Positions 54,244 to 62,167 of a stretch of 64,000 nucleotides of DNA are shown here, piece after piece; position 1 is the first letter of the stretch; each line of letters opens with the position of its first letter. The position numbers and the translations under genes were made by a program. The DNA comes from an uncultured Lachnospiraceae bacterium (GTDB taxonomy: Bacteria; Bacillota; Clostridia; Lachnospirales; Lachnospiraceae). The stretch is taken from NCBI GenBank assembly GCA_937920345.1, contig CALGVA010000066.1, positions 1 to 64,000 on the forward strand. The letters are read 5' to 3'. The notes below the pieces were generated by a model. It saw only the letters and a program-made list of their open reading frames with translations. It was not told the origin of the DNA and did not search any database.

Positions 54244-54935
54244 GCGAACACCTCCCTGAAGAACCGGTCTACCGATTTGCCCTCATTGCGCCTGATCTGC
54301 TCGGCGCCCGCCTGCAATATGATACTGCCGTACCGGATAAACACTACCTCATCGAGAATATTTTCCACATCCGAAATCAGATGCGTAGACAGCAGTATCG
54401 TCGCATTTCTGTTATAATTCTGCACAATCGTATGTAATATATAGTCTCTGGAAGCCGGATCGACACCGGCGATCGGCTCATCCAGCACATACAGATCCGC
54501 ATCCCTGCTCATCACCAGTATCAGCTGAACTTTTTCCTTCGTCCCCTTGGACAGATTCTTAAGACGCTCATACGGCTGGATCTGCAGTCTGGCCAGCATA
54601 TCATAGGCTCTGTCCACCCGGAAGTCCGGATAGAAATCCTGAAAATACTGTACCATCTCCATTACTTTCATCCCTGGGTGCAGATAGGTGCGCTCCGGCA
54701 GATAGGATATCCTGTATTTCGTCTCCACGCCGGGCTTAAGTCCGCCAATCAGGATATCGCCCGCCGTCGGCTGCAGCAGCCCGTTCATGATCTTGATCAG
54801 CGTCGTCTTGCCGCTTCCGTTGGGTCCGAGCAGACCGATGATCCTGCCCCGCTCCAGATTCAGATAAATCTGATTGAGTGCGATCTTTCCGCCATATGTC
54901 TTTGTAAGTCCCATACACTGTACGATCGGTTCCAT
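54237..54935 (-). CDS. ABC transporter ATPase (YtrB-like)
   Basis: 232 residues. Walker A GPNGSGKTTLIKIM, signature region NLSKGTKEKVQLIL (a variant LSKGT in place of LSGGQ, as in YtrB/EcsA-type exporters), Walker B ADLYVLDEPIAGVDP, H-loop STHLISD. With the overlapping permease gene it forms a two-gene exporter. No GntR-type YtrA regulator is adjacent, although related systems usually have one. AGGAGGGG precedes the ATG. Confidence 0.88.
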   Translation of the reverse strand: MEPIVQCMGLTKTYGGKIALNQIYLNLERGRIIGLLGPNGSGKTTLIKIMNGLLQPTAGDILIGGLKPGVETKYRISYLPERTYLHPGMKVMEMVQYFQDFYPDFRVDRAYDMLARLQIQPYERLKNLSKGTKEKVQLILVMSRDADLYVLDEPIAGVDPASRDYILHTIVQNYNRNATILLSTHLISDVENILDEVVFIRYGSIILQAGAEQIRRNEGKSVDRFFREVFAC

Positions 54936-54980
54936 AAAGCCCCTCCTGTCTATGTCACTGGCCGGCTGCCTCTCCGGTAT

Positions 54981-55856
54981 CTATCCCACGGTCACACGGT
55001 AATCCGCCGCAAACGTCTCCCCGGCATTGAGAACCTGCATCCACTCGCGCTCTCTCCAGTCACCCGCGTATCCCGCTCTGTCACATCTGCCATACCACGG
55101 CTCGATACAGATAAACGGCGCATTCTTCTTCGGCGGCGACCAGATCCCGAACAGCGGCGCATCAAAAGTAACCGTCAGATACACCTCTCCGTCCGGCTTT
55201 ACCAGCGCCACGCTGTGCGCCTGATCATGCTCGATCACCAGCGCGTCATTGTCAAACAGATGCTCCGTGATCGGAAGCATGCCGTTTCGCAGCCTGTATT
55301 CCGTCGCATTCCCGCCGATCAGTCCGTCCGTCAGCCCGGAAGCAACGACCTTGTCAGTCACATCAAAACACAGGCTGTAATCCGTCTGCCTTGTACCTTC
55401 CGTGACCGAACACAGAAACGCCGGGTGTCCGCCTATGGCGAAATGCATGGGTGTCTTCGCCGGATTCTTCACCCGCCACTTGACGATTACCGTCTGCCCG
55501 TCCAGTTCATACCCCAGTTCCAGAATAAAGGGATACGGATATTTGGCCAGTGTTTCCGCATTTGCCTCCAATACGAACCACACTTCCGCAGCCGCCTGGC
55601 TTTTCAGTTTAAATTCCATATCCCTGGCAAACCCGTGCTGCCCCATCGGATATTCCCTGTCCTCCAGACGGTATACGCCGCCATTAAGTCCGCCCACCAG
55701 CGGGAATAGTACGGGTGAAGTCCTCTTCCAGTACCGCGGGTCCGCATTCCACATATATTCTGAACCCGTGCTGATCTTCTTGAGCGACTTAAGCTCCGCG
55801 CCCATACTGTCAACCTGTATCGTAATCTTTTCATTACTGATCTGAAATAAAGCCAT
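54981..55856 (-). CDS. aldose 1-epimerase family protein
   Basis: 291 residues from ATG 55856, preceded by AGAGGGATGACG. The galactose-mutarotase fold is indicated by EYMWNADPRYWKRTSPVLFP, GQHGFARDMEF and FAIGGHPAFL (catalytic His) and PFICIEPWYGRCD (near the catalytic Glu). The form resembles YeaD/LacX-type epimerases rather than GalM. Sugar specificity unknown; no sugar operon is adjacent. Confidence 0.88.
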   Translation of the reverse strand: MALFQISNEKITIQVDSMGAELKSLKKISTGSEYMWNADPRYWKRTSPVLFPLVGGLNGGVYRLEDREYPMGQHGFARDMEFKLKSQAAAEVWFVLEANAETLAKYPYPFILELGYELDGQTVIVKWRVKNPAKTPMHFAIGGHPAFLCSVTEGTRQTDYSLCFDVTDKVVASGLTDGLIGGNATEYRLRNGMLPITEHLFDNDALVIEHDQAHSVALVKPDGEVYLTVTFDAPLFGIWSPPKKNAPFICIEPWYGRCDRAGYAGDWREREWMQVLNAGETFAADYRVTVG

Positions 55857-56035
55857 CGTCATCCCTCTTTCCATTCTTTCATCCGTAACATTTCAACCAT
55901 TTTTATCTTACCACATTTCCCCCGCGTCGTATATCGCTGTACAGCATTTTATTCTACATTTCCGCACACACTTATGCACACACCGCATTTATGACACGCA
56001 TAAGACCGGACCACAGTCTCGTCGCCGCCGGCAGC

Positions 56036-57061
56036 TTACGCCCTTCGGCCAGTTTCCACCGTAAGACCTGCCGCAGGACTCAATTTATGCTGCAAGGTAA
56101 ACGTGTCCGTATGATACTTGTGCTTCGGAAGTTCTGCGGCCAGCGCTTCCAGCCGGATCTCCAGCCAGTCCGTCATGCTCTGCTCATCCGTCCTGCGAAT
56201 CCGCCGTCCCTCACCGATCTGGTAGGATTTGCTGTCGGCAAGATACGGCAGTATAATATTCACCTCTTCGCCCCTTCTGCTCACAACGTAAGTATCCCCC
56301 TGTTTTAGATATGCTTCCAGCAGACATTTATAAGTCTCGGGTATCTTCTCCAAAGGCTCCTGCAAAGAGCTTCTGCGCTCCCGAAAATAGCATTTTCCTT
56401 CCAGATCTTTGGCCAGATACTGTGCAAAGCCAATTTCCCAGTGCAAGTCGTAACGCGTGTTATTCTTTTCCCATGCATGGAAAACAGGCAGCACCTTATC
56501 GTATAACGCCTCCGAACACCTGCGTATCTCTTCCCCGCACACGGCCGTTTCCCTGCCGATTGCACGGATCAGATATGCCGTCTGTCTGTTCAGCCGTTCG
56601 TTCGCCCATTCCACTTCCACACGATTATCGACTAAATACTGATGAAGCTGCGCCAGGCCGCACATGTCTATATCTAGTTTACATAACTTATCGCCATGCA
56701 AGTCATACATCACAAATGCATTGTTGTTACCACCCGTACCTATTTTACAAAAGCCAATCTCATCCAGCGTAAAACACTTCTTTTTGCCCATTAAGTTTAC
56801 ATAACACAACTCCATTTCTTCTACAATCAGTTTCCTGTTAAAATACAGTACAAAACAGGCCACGCCGAAAAGCAGCATACACAAAAGCGGCAGATATAAA
56901 AGCGCGCCGCCGCCCCTTGCTGACGGATGTAAAAGCCGCATAATCCATATAAAAAGAGAAAAAGCGACCGCAAGCGCGCCGCACAGAAGCGCAGTCTTAT
57001 TTTCTCTGACCTGAAAACTGATTTTCTCTTCCTCTGCAACTGTTCCTGCCCTGTCTTCCAT
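56036..57061 (-). CDS. two-helix membrane protein of unknown function
   Basis: 341 residues. Two membrane helices lie at about 27-45 and 54-72 (LLCGALAVAFSLFIWIM and LLYLPLLCMLLFGVACFVLYF). A domain resembling a PH-like beta fold follows (KKCFTLDEIGFCKIG ... VMYDLHGDKLCKLDIDMCG), then a helical, Arg-rich C-terminal part. I recognise no enzyme motif. GAGGAGCGG precedes the ATG. Two copies of the TTATGTAAAC decamer lie in its N-terminal third, 118 bases apart. It is followed by the protease gene upstream at 57121, a possible two-gene unit. Confidence 0.7.
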   Translation of the reverse strand: MEDRAGTVAEEEKISFQVRENKTALLCGALAVAFSLFIWIMRLLHPSARGGGALLYLPLLCMLLFGVACFVLYFNRKLIVEEMELCYVNLMGKKKCFTLDEIGFCKIGTGGNNNAFVMYDLHGDKLCKLDIDMCGLAQLHQYLVDNRVEVEWANERLNRQTAYLIRAIGRETAVCGEEIRRCSEALYDKVLPVFHAWEKNNTRYDLHWEIGFAQYLAKDLEGKCYFRERRSSLQEPLEKIPETYKCLLEAYLKQGDTYVVSRRGEEVNIILPYLADSKSYQIGEGRRIRRTDEQSMTDWLEIRLEALAAELPKHKYHTDTFTLQHKLSPAAGLTVETGRRA

Positions 57062-57120
57062 AGCCGCTCCTCATCTGAATCCGTCGTCACACGCTGCCGG
57101 TGGCGCCGGTCCCCATTGCA

Positions 57121-57972
57121 TTATTGTCTGTTTTCCTGCAGTACCACTTCACTATAAGCCTCCGTCAGCTGCGGCAGCGGAACACCCGCCGTCTCGTTTT
57201 GCAGCGTGCCGCCGGTAGTCATGGCGATCAGATATCCGCATCCGTCAAAAGTACCGCCGCCGGACATGCCCGTCTTCGCAAAACCGTGTCCGTAAAGCAT
57301 ATAGGCATCAAAATCCGCAATGTATCTCCTTATATCCCCGACTGTCGCTTCATAGAAATGCGCCTCTTCCGTTCCGGAAGCGGAATTGACCAGAAACATG
57401 ACATCTCCCGGCCGCAATTCCTCATATACCTGCTCGTCCTTACGCGCGCACCGCAATGCGCCCAGTTCATCATAAGTGAACTGCCGGTTATCCACAGCCA
57501 GGAATCCCACATCGTACTGTTCCGATACGCCCAGTAACTCGGCATCCGTATCATATCCCTGTTGGAAATGAATATAGCTGTCCACATCATCCCAGTATTC
57601 CAGCACGTGTCTGTTCGTGGCAACGATGATCCGCTCCGGAGCCAGTTCCCAGATAATCCCGCTTCCATGAGCATTCCCCATCTGAATCCGCACAACACAT
57701 GATTTCACATTTTCATATGCTTTAGCGCAGTCCTCCTCATCCAGAACCGGCGTCAGCATAAGTCCCAGTGCCAGCGCGCCTTCATAGATCTCCCGATCTG
57801 TCACCGTCTGAATCAGATGCGGCGGCAGCCCGGTCTGCGTGTTCCGTGCCTGTACAGGAGTCACTGCCATGCTTAAGCAAAGTATTCCCGCAAGGCAGAT
57901 TCCTCTTCTTCGCAGGTCTTGTGCGGTTAATCTGTTATCTGTGCCAATTTTTTTCATGAATCGTCTTTTCAT
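57121..57972 (-). CDS. secreted or anchored trypsin-like serine protease
   Basis: 283 residues from ATG 57972, with AGGA eight bases upstream. An N-terminal hydrophobic segment (GICLAGILCLSMAVTPVQA) looks like a signal peptide. The catalytic triad of an S1/S1C protease is visible: His in IVATNRHVLEYW, Asp in EQYDVGFLAVDN and Ser in TGMSGGGTFDG. There is no PDZ domain, unlike HtrA/DegP. A housekeeping or signalling protease role outside the cell is likely; the target is unknown. Confidence 0.85.
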   Translation of the reverse strand: MKRRFMKKIGTDNRLTAQDLRRRGICLAGILCLSMAVTPVQARNTQTGLPPHLIQTVTDREIYEGALALGLMLTPVLDEEDCAKAYENVKSCVVRIQMGNAHGSGIIWELAPERIIVATNRHVLEYWDDVDSYIHFQQGYDTDAELLGVSEQYDVGFLAVDNRQFTYDELGALRCARKDEQVYEELRPGDVMFLVNSASGTEEAHFYEATVGDIRRYIADFDAYMLYGHGFAKTGMSGGGTFDGCGYLIAMTTGGTLQNETAGVPLPQLTEAYSEVVLQENRQ

Positions 57973-58084
57973 GTAAATATCCTGCCGTTCATCACATCTC
58001 TGTAACATGACAAGGCACAGGAATTGCATCTTCCTGTGCCTGACCCTGTGCAATCATATGATTCCGCACAAGAAATAATCTATG

Positions 58085-58446
58085 GAAACCAAGCAGAACG
58101 ATAAGCCGGGTTATGTCGTGAATGATCATCTATCTGGAATATCCGTCACCGGATATCTCTAGCGACCCACCTGAAAGCAGATCGGGCCAATCTGTCGCTT
58201 TCGTTTCGGTCTTGCTTCGGATGGGGTTTACACAGCCTGCACCGTTACCGTTGCAGCGGTAGTCTCTTACACTGCCATTCCACCATCACTCTGCAGTATC
58301 CTGCAGAGCTGTTTCTTTTCTGTTGCACTGGCCTTGGAGTCACCTCCACCGGACGTTATCCGGCATCCTGCCCTGTGAAGCCCGGACTTTCCTCAGCTGC
58401 ACCCTTGCGTCTGTGCAGCCGCGATCATTTATTCTACTTGGTTTAC
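58085..58446 (-). ncRNA. rnpB: RNase P RNA
   Basis: The minus strand carries the universal core GAGGAAAGTCCGGGC near the 5' end (about 58374-58392) and GTAAACCCC, AGATAGATGAT and ACATAACCCGGCTTAT toward the 3' end. The two ends pair over AAACCAAG/CTTGGTTT to form helix P1, which defines the limits to within a few bases. The layout (GGTGGAGGTGACTCC region) is type A-like rather than the B type of Bacillus. It is the catalytic RNA for tRNA 5' processing and fills the gap between the protease and kinase genes. Confidence 0.95.
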
Positions 58447-58474
58447 AAACTGATATTAAATCACATTCTTTCTC

Positions 58475-60130
58475 TCAGACGTCAAAGCAGCTGCCGCCCA
58501 CAAACTCCCTGCACAGAGAATTTTTCGGCAGTTCTTCGCTGCTGACACCTAGAAAATACTCCAGGAATTTTAACAGCCTCTTGGCTTCATGGTAAGCCGG
58601 CTCCCCTCTTCTTATATTAAACAGAAGCGGTTCCGCATACTGCTTGAGCACTGCCAGTTCATAGATCATAGCGGAGTTGAACATCGCGTCCGCCTCCTCC
58701 TGGAACGGGAAGATGTACTTCTCCTCGCCGCGCCTGACCGAATCCCACATGGCAATCGTCTTATCGGCGGAAGTCCCCCTCGTTCTGGCGTCTCTGACCA
58801 TTCTGCGCAGCAGCCTGCCGTCAGTTGTGGGGATCCGGTTGTGCTCATCCACATTTAAACAGGTGAGCGCACTGATATATATTTTATATTTACTCTCAGC
58901 CGGAAGCGAGTAGGACATCTTCTCATTGAGTCCGTGGATACCCTCGATCACAAGAATATCGTCCGCTCCCAGTTTCGTAATCTTACCACTGTACTCTCTC
59001 CTGCCGGTCTTGAAATTGAACGTCGGAAGCTGCACTTCCTTACCTGCCAGCAAATTGCTCATATCCCGGTTAAACTGCTCCACATCCAGCGCTTCCAGAC
59101 ACTCATAATCCGGCTTCCCCTGATCGTCAAGCGGTGTGTTCTCATGATTCAGATAGTAGTTGTCCAGTCCGATCGGATGCGGCTTAAGCCCGTAAGTGCG
59201 AAGCTGTATGGATAATCTGTGGGAAAAACTTGTCTTACCGGAAGAAGAGGGTCCTGCGATCATCACAAACTTCACGCCTTCCCGTCTCGCAATATCTCTG
59301 GCAATCTCACCGATCCTGCGCTCCTGCAGCGCCTCCTGCACGAGAATCAGATCCGCGATATCCCCCTGACAGATTCTGTTATTTAAATCACCTACCGTAT
59401 CAATTCCCATCTCTATGCCCCATTCACATGTGGTCATAAGCGTGCGGAACAGTTTCGGCTTCGGTACGAACTGCGGCAGTTTCTCCGGTTCTTCCCGCTC
59501 CGGAAGAAGCAGGATCATACCCTGCTCATAAGCAAACAGGTCAAACTGCCGGATATAACCTGTACTGGGCAGCATATAACCATAATAGTAATCATAATAG
59601 TCGCCGAGGCAGTATACGTTAATATTGGAACTTCTGCGATACCGGAATAAAGATACCTTATCCTCCATGCCAAGTTCCTTGAAAAGTGCCACAGCTTCAT
59701 CGGCCGGATATGCCTTCTTGGTCACCAGCAGGTCCATATCCGCCAGTTCGCCCATACGATCCTTCACTTTACCGATCGTCTCCGCATCCATCTTAAGACC
59801 ATGTTTGAAGCTGCAATAGTATCCGGCGCCGATCGCGAACTCCACTTTCACATTCACCGCCGCCTCCATACCTGCTACATCCTTGATCGCCTTCATCATC
59901 AACATAATCGCAGAACGCACATATGTCTTATGTCCGATGACATTCTCATAGGTAATAAACTCCAGATCACAGTCATGATCCACGCGCTTCATCAGTTCCC
60001 GTATCTTGCCGTCCACGACCACAAGCGCAATCTGGCTCGTACATTCATTCTGATATTCCTCGGCAACCAGTTCATATTGAACCCCGTCTTCAAACAATCT
60101 TTCCTTGCCGTTAATCCTGATCGTAACCAT
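58475..60130 (-). CDS. TGS-domain uridine kinase-family protein
   Basis: 551 residues. An N-terminal TGS domain (TIRINGKERLFEDG) leads into a threonyl-tRNA-synthetase-like second domain (FAIGAGYYCSFKHG). A C-terminal P-loop kinase of the uridine kinase/phosphoribulokinase class follows (VMIAGPSSSGKTSFSHRL; PIGLDNYYLNHENTP; ILVIEGIHGLNEKM). This three-part protein is widespread in clostridia but its substrate is not settled. GGGGAGGAGAGC precedes the ATG. It stands between rnpB and trmK. Confidence 0.88.
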   Translation of the reverse strand: MVTIRINGKERLFEDGVQYELVAEEYQNECTSQIALVVVDGKIRELMKRVDHDCDLEFITYENVIGHKTYVRSAIMLMMKAIKDVAGMEAAVNVKVEFAIGAGYYCSFKHGLKMDAETIGKVKDRMGELADMDLLVTKKAYPADEAVALFKELGMEDKVSLFRYRRSSNINVYCLGDYYDYYYGYMLPSTGYIRQFDLFAYEQGMILLLPEREEPEKLPQFVPKPKLFRTLMTTCEWGIEMGIDTVGDLNNRICQGDIADLILVQEALQERRIGEIARDIARREGVKFVMIAGPSSSGKTSFSHRLSIQLRTYGLKPHPIGLDNYYLNHENTPLDDQGKPDYECLEALDVEQFNRDMSNLLAGKEVQLPTFNFKTGRREYSGKITKLGADDILVIEGIHGLNEKMSYSLPAESKYKIYISALTCLNVDEHNRIPTTDGRLLRRMVRDARTRGTSADKTIAMWDSVRRGEEKYIFPFQEEADAMFNSAMIYELAVLKQYAEPLLFNIRRGEPAYHEAKRLLKFLEYFLGVSSEELPKNSLCREFVGGSCFDV

Positions 60131-60171
60131 AAGTCAGCTCTCCTCCCCTTTTAATAACCAATGTTATTATA

Positions 60172-60996
60172 TTACTGCCGGTCTTCTGTCACAATCTGCT
60201 GCGCCATCCGGCATTCCGCAAGCAGTCCGGAAACCTCCGCGTATCTGCACTTCCGCTTTTCATCCGACAGTCCTTCCGTCTGCAGCCTCTGAAGAATCTC
60301 ACCATAGATCCGCTCCTCCCGCCGCAGATATGCCGCCAGCGTCCGATCCTTTCCTGCCAGTAAAAGCGGTCCATACCGGTCTTCCAGTTTACATAACATC
60401 TTTTTATCTAAAACTCCAGACCGTTCTGCCGAACTCATTTCTATCTCTATTTCATCACATGGTGCTGCCTGTCCTTCGCCATTTCCGCTCCGGAATTTTG
60501 GTTTACATAAATCCTTTTCTGCCCGCATCATGGGATAGAACTTACCCTCCTCCTCGATCATAATCTCATCTATGATTCGATATCCCATTTCCCGCAATCC
60601 GGCTCGGAACTGTTCTATCTCCGACTGTGGCTGCAGAATCATTTCCTGGAAAGAAGCGGCCTTGTCCGGTTCCTCTGACAGAATCCGCATCATCAATCCA
60701 CCACCCATACCGGCGCAGATCAGAGTGTCTGCCTCCCCGATATTATAGTTATGTAAACCATCAGACAGTCTTGTTTCAATGCAGGCATCCAGGCCGCGCT
60801 CCGCAATATGCTCTTTCGCGGCGCCAAGCGGTCCGCTGCGCACATCCATCGCCAGCACTTTAGGACTGATCCCCTGCTCCGCCAGCCAGATCGGTATGAA
60901 TCCGTGATCGCACCCCACATCGCAGACTCTGCTTCCTGTTGTGACCATGCCGGCTATCGCCCGCAGCCTCTTAGACAACACAACCGGTTTCATCAA
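60172..60996 (-). CDS. trmK: tRNA (adenine(22)-N1)-methyltransferase TrmK
   Basis: 274 residues. The SAM-binding motif is SRVCDVGCDHGFIPIWLAE, and the family motif ICAGMGGGLMMRILSEE is near residue 95. It methylates A22 of tRNAs. Compared with the usual ~235 residues, an extra segment at about 162-200 (from LCKPKFRSGNG to LDKKMLCKLED) breaks the normal run from KFYPMMRAEKD into RYGPLLLAGKD. That extra segment is exactly bracketed by two direct copies of TTATGTAAAC. The start overlaps the sigA stop by four bases. Confidence 0.9.
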   Translation of the reverse strand: MMKPVVLSKRLRAIAGMVTTGSRVCDVGCDHGFIPIWLAEQGISPKVLAMDVRSGPLGAAKEHIAERGLDACIETRLSDGLHNYNIGEADTLICAGMGGGLMMRILSEEPDKAASFQEMILQPQSEIEQFRAGLREMGYRIIDEIMIEEEGKFYPMMRAEKDLCKPKFRSGNGEGQAAPCDEIEIEMSSAERSGVLDKKMLCKLEDRYGPLLLAGKDRTLAAYLRREERIYGEILQRLQTEGLSDEKRKCRYAEVSGLLAECRMAQQIVTEDRQ

Positions 60997-62117
60997 TCCA
61001 GATAATCCTTCAGTTTACGGCTCCTGCTCGGATGCCGCAGCTTACGCAGCGCCTTCGCCTCGATCTGACGGATACGCTCACGGGTGACGCTGAACTCCTT
61101 ACCGACTTCTTCCAGCGTTCTGGCACGGCCGTCATCCAGACCGAAACGAAGCCGCAATACCTTCTGTTCTCTCTCCGTCAGCGTACCGAGAACCTCCACA
61201 AGCTGCTCCTTCAACAGCGTAAATGCTGCCGCATCCGCCGGAACGGGCACATTGTCATCCTGAATGAAGTCACCCAGATGACTGTCCTCTTCTTCGCCGA
61301 TAGGCGTCTCTAAAGAAACCGGCTCCTGCGAGATCTTCAGGATCTCACGCACACGCTCCACCGGCATATTCATCTGCTCCGCGATCTCCTCCGGGGTAGG
61401 TTCACGTCCCAGTTCCTGCAGTAACTGCCTGCTGACACGAATCAGCTTGTTGATCGTTTCCACCATATGCACCGGAATCCGAATGGTTCTGGCCTGATCA
61501 GCGATCGCTCTGGTGATGGCCTGACGAATCCACCAGGTCGCATAGGTTGAGAACTTAAAGCCCTTGCAGTAATCAAATTTCTCTACCGCCTTGATCAGAC
61601 CCAGATTACCTTCCTGAATCAGATCCAGGAAGAGCATACCGCGTCCTACATAGCGCTTGGCAATACTGACAACCAGACGCAAATTCGCTTCCGCAAGGCG
61701 TTTCTTCGCCTCCTGATCGCCCATCTCCATCCTCTGCGCCAGCTCAATCTCTTCTTCCGCGCTCAAAAGCGGCACCTTACCGATCTCTTTCAGGTACATT
61801 CTGACCGGGTCCTCAATGCTGATGCCGTCCGGTACGGACAGATCGATGTTCTCCACATCCACCTCATCCTCCTCGGTCAGGATGATCTCCTCATCATCTA
61901 CATCGTCCTCTTCGGTAATCCGAAGCACGTCTACATTATTCTGTTCCAATGTTTCCAATATCTTATCAAGCTGATCCTCTTCGAGAGAAAACTCCGCAAA
62001 GAAATCATTGATCTCCTGATATTCCAAAACATTTTTCTTCTTCTTCGCAATCGCCAAGAGCTCCTTGAGGCGCTCTTCAAACTTTGCCTGTACATTTTCG
62101 TCCATTTTCTGGTCCAT
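60993..62117 (-). CDS. sigA: primary RNA polymerase sigma factor SigA/RpoD
   Basis: 374 residues. Region 1.1 is acidic. Region 1.2 has DPVRMYLKEIGKVPLLSAEEE. Region 2 has AKRYVGRGMLFLDLIQEGN and KFSTYATWWIRQAI for -10 recognition and melting. Region 3 follows, and region 4 has TLEEVGKEFSVTRERIRQIE for -35 binding. GGAAGG abuts the first ATG, so the ATG four codons on (62105) may be the true start. It follows dnaG, the conserved macromolecular-synthesis arrangement. Confidence 0.97.
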   Translation of the reverse strand: MDQKMDENVQAKFEERLKELLAIAKKKKNVLEYQEINDFFAEFSLEEDQLDKILETLEQNNVDVLRITEEDDVDDEEIILTEEDEVDVENIDLSVPDGISIEDPVRMYLKEIGKVPLLSAEEEIELAQRMEMGDQEAKKRLAEANLRLVVSIAKRYVGRGMLFLDLIQEGNLGLIKAVEKFDYCKGFKFSTYATWWIRQAITRAIADQARTIRIPVHMVETINKLIRVSRQLLQELGREPTPEEIAEQMNMPVERVREILKISQEPVSLETPIGEEEDSHLGDFIQDDNVPVPADAAAFTLLKEQLVEVLGTLTEREQKVLRLRFGLDDGRARTLEEVGKEFSVTRERIRQIEAKALRKLRHPSRSRKLKDYLD

Positions 62118-62167
62118 CCTTCCTATGTTTCAAAACGATATGAAATTCTGCGAATAGCTTGCCCTTA

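Noticed and set aside
58323..58595. Plus-strand frame covering RNase P RNA
   Set aside because: The region is a structured RNA on the other strand with universal RNase P core motifs.
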